A stretch of DNA of 64,000 nt from positions 22,725,136-22,789,135 of the forward strand of contig NC_050472.1 in assembly GCF_013373865.1 (NCBI RefSeq), written 5' to 3'. Positions 59,801 to 64,000 of this stretch are shown here, piece by piece. The DNA is from Monomorium pharaonis (lineage: Eukaryota > Arthropoda > Insecta > Hymenoptera > Formicidae). The position numbers and the translations under genes are program-made. The stretch's first letter is position 1. Each line of letters opens with the position of its first letter. The notes below the pieces were generated by a model. It worked only from the letters and a program-made list of their open reading frames with translations, was not told the DNA's origin and made no database searches.

Positions 59801-62800
59801 CGCCCCCATTACGTTGAATATTCCTTCCAAGTTATCTACCAATCTTGTACGAAAACCCGTTAATCATAGATCGGGAAATATTGATCGAAATCGTGTAGCG
59901 CGGCAGTAATGCACCACAATTAAAACAAAGAATAAAAAGAAAACAATGGAGGCAAGTTTTCTACAAAGACTTGTTTGCTGAAAAATAAATGTGATGCATT
60001 TACAGCAACTCGGTGAAAAAGAGAAAACCTTTAAATATTTGACGGAGGAGTATCCGGAAATAGACAAAAGAAAAATAAAACTTGAAGTATCTTACTGAAA
60101 AAAGAAAAAGTTAGGAATGTAATAAAGTTGGAATAATTAAAAAACTAAAAGGAAAGAAATTCCAATATGAAAATATTTATACGGAAAGTAAATATAAGCA
60201 ATATATAATAGTTTAACAAATAAATGTTAAAAAAATTCAAGTAACGTAATTCCATTTTTAATTGCAATTTAATTAGTTACAATAAAATAAAACAGTATTT
60301 TGTGACAAATATGTGGTCAAATACTTGGTATAAAAATAAAAAATAAGGATCATCTCTATTCTTATTTTGGAATGTAGAGAATTTCAAAGCAGTCGAAATT
60401 TTAAGTAATCCTAAATAAAAAAAATTTTTTAGACAAATTTAAAAACGTCCCGTTGCGCGCAAAAGAATTCACTGAATCAAAGTACTACTAGAAAATAATG
60501 TATTTACAAACGTTTTTATGTGCTATCACTGTAAAACATTTTCAAAGAATTTTATAAAAATGTATTCGCCTGCGTTTGATGGCTGGGATATTGGATGATA
60601 TGACTGATCCTTGAATTTTGTAGATTGAAATGGCCAACGGTTGCCAGAAATTTCGATAGCCATCACGCATCATTCGATCATCAATCTTGTTCTCCGCTTA
60701 TCGGAAGTCAATTTCAAAGTTGGAATGACATACTACCACATATACAAATTTTTGATGACTACCATCCATATGTTTCCGTAAATGAAAAGACTGCCAATTA
60801 AATGTGACACATTTCTTCAATTAAAATAATAATAGTACATCCGTATAACAGTTAATTGGCACAAAACTTTTGCTTCAATATTATTTGAAAATACTTTTTA
60901 AATGTGATAATTAATTAATATTGCAACAAGTATAACTTTTGGTAGTGTAAAAATTAAAACGTGTTACAAAATCAATTTATACATATAATATTTTATTCAA
61001 TTTTCTCTATATCAAAGAAATTCTATTTTCTAAATTTTTAATTATTTGTTTGTAACATTATAATAAATATTCTTTACAATTATCAATGTAATAAATTATC
61101 CATTTAACATACATAATGTGTAAAATAAAATATATTTCATATTTAAATTTACTTTAATTATAAAAAATTTTTACAAAAACCATTATTGTGTAATAAAGAG
61201 AAAAAATTTAATTAAGCACAACCAATAAAAGTATTATGCGCCAGTAATGCAATGTTGTAACAACGTAAATTCCTAATGGACATTTTATTCGATGTTATGA
61301 TGAAAGAACTGCTAGAGAATTTTTACATAAGAGTACAACCAAATATTTTCCAATGATAACATATTTTAATAAGTGTTTTGACATGTAAAAATATCTTCAA
61401 GATTTACTTGCTAGTAAACTTAATGAAAATTCAGAAGTGAATCTGTACAAAACGCGGTTTAGTCACGCATTTGTCAGTGCATTGAGAAGAACGTACTTAA
61501 GCAGAATTACAAGCGATTTCGATATAGTGTTTACTATTCTCAAGCGTTATAAGATCTGAATCTATTTTACATTCCTAAGAGCATTAGAGTGCAAATACAT
61601 AGAAATTTCATCATTAACATACATGTGGAATTTTTTTGATAAGTAACCTCACCTTGAATAGAATAAAATTATGCAAGATTTTCCAAAAATGTTGCAATTT
61701 TGTGTTAAGTGGAATATTACGTTCTATGGTATACTTTACACTTGTTACTGTGTTCCACGTTACACCAAGAAATAATTATCGTTATAAACAATTAAGAGAT
61801 AATAAAAAAGTCAAATTTTTATTATAAAACATTAAGATTGGTTAAGAAACTCGATAAAAGTGGATTTATTATATTCAAAACATTTTGTATGTGTAATATA
61901 TAAAACACAAAGATCTCGAACTTATTAATTAAAATAATCTTCTTATTGTACATTATTACTATTTTAGCTATTTCGGTCTCTCAAATTATATTTATTTTGT
62001 GACAAAATTAAAATCAATTTATTTTCATAGAAATTGTATATATTTTTTACACTTTTTATTTTCCAGCATTGATATTTAAATGTTCAATGTTGAAGAATTA
62101 ATCGTTCAAATTTAACGACCAGAAATTCAACTCCTAAAATTGATTGCAACCTCAAATATTTACAGCTTTGAAATACTTGCGAAAGTTACAAGCGCGTATA
62201 AATGTACCAACGACTATCAACTAGAGAGTAAATATCAATAATAATCATAACTTTTGTACGGCACATATAACATGTGTTCCAACGTTCCAATACGAACAAT
62301 GTTAATTACGCAATAATTATTATACATTTAGTAATGTATACATATCAAAATTAATTTACATAAAATGAAATAAGCATAAATATATGCAATATGTAGATTC
62401 ACTTAATTTATTAAAATTGGTAATTTACTACAATAATTTTATTAAAATTTAGCAATCTAATTCATAAAACAACGTATAACATTAATAGGCAAATTTAGAA
62501 AAATTAATTAAAAAAACAAAAATATTCTCTTTTATGCTGCAATTAATTTCAAGTATATTTTACTTAGCAAAAGTTTAATTTACAAACTTAATTATTAAGA
62601 AATATTAAGAGCTTGAGAATTCAAAGATTTACGCGAGAAATAATATCGCTCTTAATTATTAACAAAAAATTGTTTCGAAATTCGTTACAGTAATTAAATA
62701 AATACTTACAAAAATTATTCGGACAAAGCATATGTTCGAGGCAATCTATACATCATATACATACATCTAACTATCAGATAACGTGATTATAAAAAAAATG

Positions 62801-64000
62801 AGTTGCTTCGTCTGAATTGTGTAATTTCAAAGGACCCAACGTTTTATTCTTAACGAGGTTTCTGGAGAATTTTCTTTCTAATGGAATACTTTCTAGAAAT
62901 AGCATAGAGGTCGTCGGATATAAAATAATGAAGTGATGGAGTACACACCGTGCTACTCATGATGTGTTCGCTTACGGTACAATGCTCGCGTATAGTTAGG
63001 TAATTCAGTAATACCGTTCACGAGTTTATGCGACTTTGCTATTACTATACGCCACTCTATCAAGGGACACTGCACAATGTTACTCATACTAATTCAAATT
63101 TACACAAGTCTTATGCACATAAATGACTAAATCGCATGACACGGTTACCTTCATCGAATGTCTCGCGCGATGCAAATTATTTTTAATTTCAACGCGAATT
63201 GTATGCAATTGACATATTAGTGTTACAGAATGCTGAATGTACCGTCGAACTCGGCATTCTGCCTTCGTTTTGTGCAAAGGATGCAGGAGAGACGAGGGAG
63301 CATAGAATTTCTGATATTCAAGCATTTTTCCAACATCTTACGCAGAATCGTGCCGTCGCACTTTAAGACGTTACAGACCGTTCATCGAATCCTCTCGATA
63401 TAGAGTTGCGAAATAAATTCTTCTCCTTCTAAAGGAGATGATAGTACATGTTCCAAGAATAGTTTCGTAATTTCGACACATAAATTCTATTCAAATAACT
63501 TTTCGCCTGAATTCCTAGCACGCCTAGCCACGATAAGAAAAAAGTACGTCAATTTTGTCGCTCGATTTCATCGCGTAATATTCGTGGAGAAATAGTGGCA
63601 AAATCGTTTTCCGCATATAAAACGAAGAAACAGTTTTATAAGTATTTTATAAGTATTTGCTTTTTTTGAAAAACAAATAAATTTCAAGTATAATAATACG
63701 ACTGTATTATGATAATATAGTAACGCGTAAAATATTACAATATTGGATCGAACAAAACCCGTTTATACACAATAACTGTTTTGTAATTAATATACACTCT
63801 CGTTATATCACGAAAAAAATTAAAATTGCGTATGCAACGTTTATTAAACCTGCAACCTATAGAAAAAAACAAGTATACAGCACGTAGGTAAATAAAAATC
63901 TTGAATATAATAAAAATATTGAATCATTTTCCGCTAAATAAAGCAGAATATATACAGCCGCAAAAAATGCAGCTATTTTTTAACTTGAAAAACTAAATAT
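56821..64000. other. Upstream Beat intron, no further exon seen
   Basis: I looked on the minus strand for the first Ig domain (a WYK-type B/C strand, a Y-x-C-E-V F strand and a phase 1 donor) and found none. Apart from 56821-57130 and small patches at 58590-58960, 59270-59900, 60560-60780 and 62930-63640, the sequence is simple and AT-rich. The first Ig and signal-peptide exons are therefore expected beyond base 64000. Confidence 0.5.

Overview
The window looks like insect nuclear DNA, most likely from an ant or another hymenopteran. AT-rich sequence alternates with sharply bounded GC- and CpG-rich islands, dinucleotide microsatellites are frequent, short foldback transposons are scattered throughout, and introns are very long. 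I see no bacterial gene layout, tRNA, rRNA, CRISPR array or intact transposase. The species call rests on base composition and gene content only.

The only gene I can support runs on the minus strand. It is part of a Beaten path (Beat) family gene, which encodes a secreted or membrane-anchored two-Ig-domain neuronal recognition protein. Two consecutive exons are visible: exon A (56803 down to 56670) and exon B (23014 down to 22813). Spliced together in matching phase 0 they encode nearly all of the second Ig domain, with one cysteine of the presumed disulfide on each exon. They are separated by a 33,655-bp intron. The signal peptide and first Ig domain should lie beyond base 64000. The C-terminal exon lies below 22813, either unrecognised in this window or before base 1.

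Everything else is intron or flanking sequence. It holds at least seven foldback or MITE-like elements. These include a 207-bp element with a TA target duplication (52862-53068), a 414-bp element bounded by TTAA (19908-20321), a long hairpin with arms of about 70 bp (36859-37003), and two members of one A/T-rich family (31209 and 34044). There are also short tandem duplications, purine/pyrimidine tracts up to 74 bp, poly-G/C runs, and a striking cluster of nine CACTGA hexamers in both orientations (26976-27185).

Many long open frames occur in the GC-rich islands. They lack recognisable domains, often begin at non-ATG codons and overlap one another on both strands, so I treat them as chance. 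One ATG-initiated 92-codon frame (35441 down to 35163) is listed at low confidence.
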